Assembly (NCBI RefSeq): GCF_004912195.1
Contig: NZ_STGW01000001.1
Location: forward strand, 459,552 to 523,551
Source: Nocardioides caeni
Lineage (GTDB): Bacteria; Actinomycetota; Actinomycetes; Propionibacteriales; Nocardioidaceae
DNA length: 64,000 nt
Direction of reading: 5' to 3'
Below the pieces are notes generated by a model that did not search any database, was not told the origin of the DNA, and saw only the letters and a program-made list of their open reading frames with translations. Positions 63,575 to 64,000 of the stretch are shown here, piece by piece. Within the stretch, counting starts at the first letter, position 1. Each line of letters opens with the position of its first letter. The translations under genes and the position numbers were made by a program.

Positions 63575-64000
63575 ATGCGTGTCGGAGTGCTGACCGGTGG
63601 CGGCGACTGTCCAGGACTCAATGCGGTGATTCGTGCCGTCGTCCGCAAGGGCGTCAAGGAGCACGGCTTCGACTTCGTCGGCTTCCGTGACGGCTGGCGC
63701 GGCCCCCTCGAGGGCATCACCATGCCGCTCGGCATCGAGCAGTGCCGCGGGATCCTGCCGCGGGGAGGGACGATCCTCGGCTCGTCGCGCACCAACCCGT
63801 TCGCCGTCGACGACGGGGTGCAGCGGATCACCGATCACCTGGCGGATGCCGGGGTGGGCGCGCTGGTCGCGATCGGCGGGGAGGACACCCTCGGCGTCGC
63901 GACCCGCCTGGCGGAGCTCGGCGTCAACGTCGTCGGTGTCCCCAAGACGATCGACAACGACCTGTCCGGCACCGACTTCACCTTCGGCTTCGACACCGCG
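63575..64000 (+). CDS. pfkA: 6-phosphofructokinase, N-terminal part (PPi-type residues)
   Basis: The first 142 residues of a PfkA-family enzyme of glycolysis, cut by the right edge. The N-terminal loop GVLTGGGDCPGLNAVIRAVV and the fructose-6-phosphate/Mg region are intact. In VAIGGEDTLG the residue equivalent to E. coli Gly104 is Asp, and in VPKTIDNDLSGTD the residue equivalent to Gly124 is Lys. That Asp/Lys pair marks pyrophosphate-dependent members such as the Amycolatopsis enzyme, whereas ATP-dependent ones have Gly at both. PPi use is therefore predicted. Confidence 0.92.
   Translation, partial: MRVGVLTGGGDCPGLNAVIRAVVRKGVKEHGFDFVGFRDGWRGPLEGITMPLGIEQCRGILPRGGTILGSSRTNPFAVDDGVQRITDHLADAGVGALVAIGGEDTLGVATRLAELGVNVVGVPKTIDNDLSGTDFTFGFDTA

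Overview
The window is about 72% GC by eye, dense with genes, and uses GTG or TTG starts freely. Gene content is actinobacterial: QcrCAB with a di-heme QcrC and a fused Rieske/three-helix QcrA, CtaF, ErpA beside adoK and glycerate kinase, a DnaQ-GIY-YIG fusion, a FadD15/SRPBCC/ArsA/PlsC block and a secretin-less Tad pilus. Gene order from glycerate kinase to PlsC resembles the Mycobacterium tuberculosis Rv2182c-Rv2205c region, but the composition and accessory genes look like a Nocardioides-type member of the Propionibacteriales. The taxon is inferred. I saw no rRNA, tRNA, CRISPR array, phage or transposase.

Layout. 1-8.4 kb: ribosome rescue factor (cut by the left edge), a molybdopterin oxidoreductase, then rpsO, pnp and an M16 peptidase on the + strand, and a BCCT transporter. 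8.4-18 kb: methyltransferase, dapB, azlCD, GNAT, aldo/keto reductase, EthD protein, DUF3043, nadA, glycerate kinase and a DUF4334-alcohol dehydrogenase pair. 18-31.7 kb: the respiratory region, with erpA, adoK, a cysteine desulfurase-TusA pair, ctaC-ctaD-ctaF (+), an L,D-transpeptidase, qcrB-qcrA-qcrC-ctaE (-) and a ctaG-like gene. CtaCDEF and QcrABC together would form the III-IV supercomplex. 31.7-39.4 kb: a degenerate receiver plus trpD, an orphan Lrp ligand-binding domain, the DnaQ-GIY-YIG nuclease, a c-di-AMP riboswitch controlling an NlpC/P60 hydrolase, and two membrane-linked metallopeptidases. 39.3-48.5 kb: a Tad/Flp pilus locus with two flp genes (one only 57 codons and lying antisense over the end of the M48 gene), a LuxR-type two-component system, tadC, a vWA-TadB fusion, tadA, tadZ and cpaB. 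48.7-58.4 kb: lipid and envelope genes (acyl-CoA synthetase, SRPBCC, ArsA-like ATPase, zinc-motif protein, two ROK kinases, membrane proteins, hydrolase, PlsC). 58.4-64 kb: a histidine kinase / flavin-reductase-like / response-regulator operon, a DUF2236 oxygenase divergent from its TetR regulator, a coiled-coil protein and the start of a phosphofructokinase with PPi-type residues.

Three things stand out beyond gene content. First, about eighteen genes have a TANNNT hexamer 6-8 nt before the start codon, the pattern expected of leaderless mRNAs; it also fixes many of the starts used here. Second, two intergenic regions directly behind dapB and ctaF carry the same nested double-hairpin element with compensatory changes between copies. 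The ctaF copy is followed by a roughly 290-bp inverted array of GC-rich 37-38-bp repeats. Third, several palindromes sit exactly where an operator should be, the clearest being the 21-bp site between the DUF2236 oxygenase and tetR.
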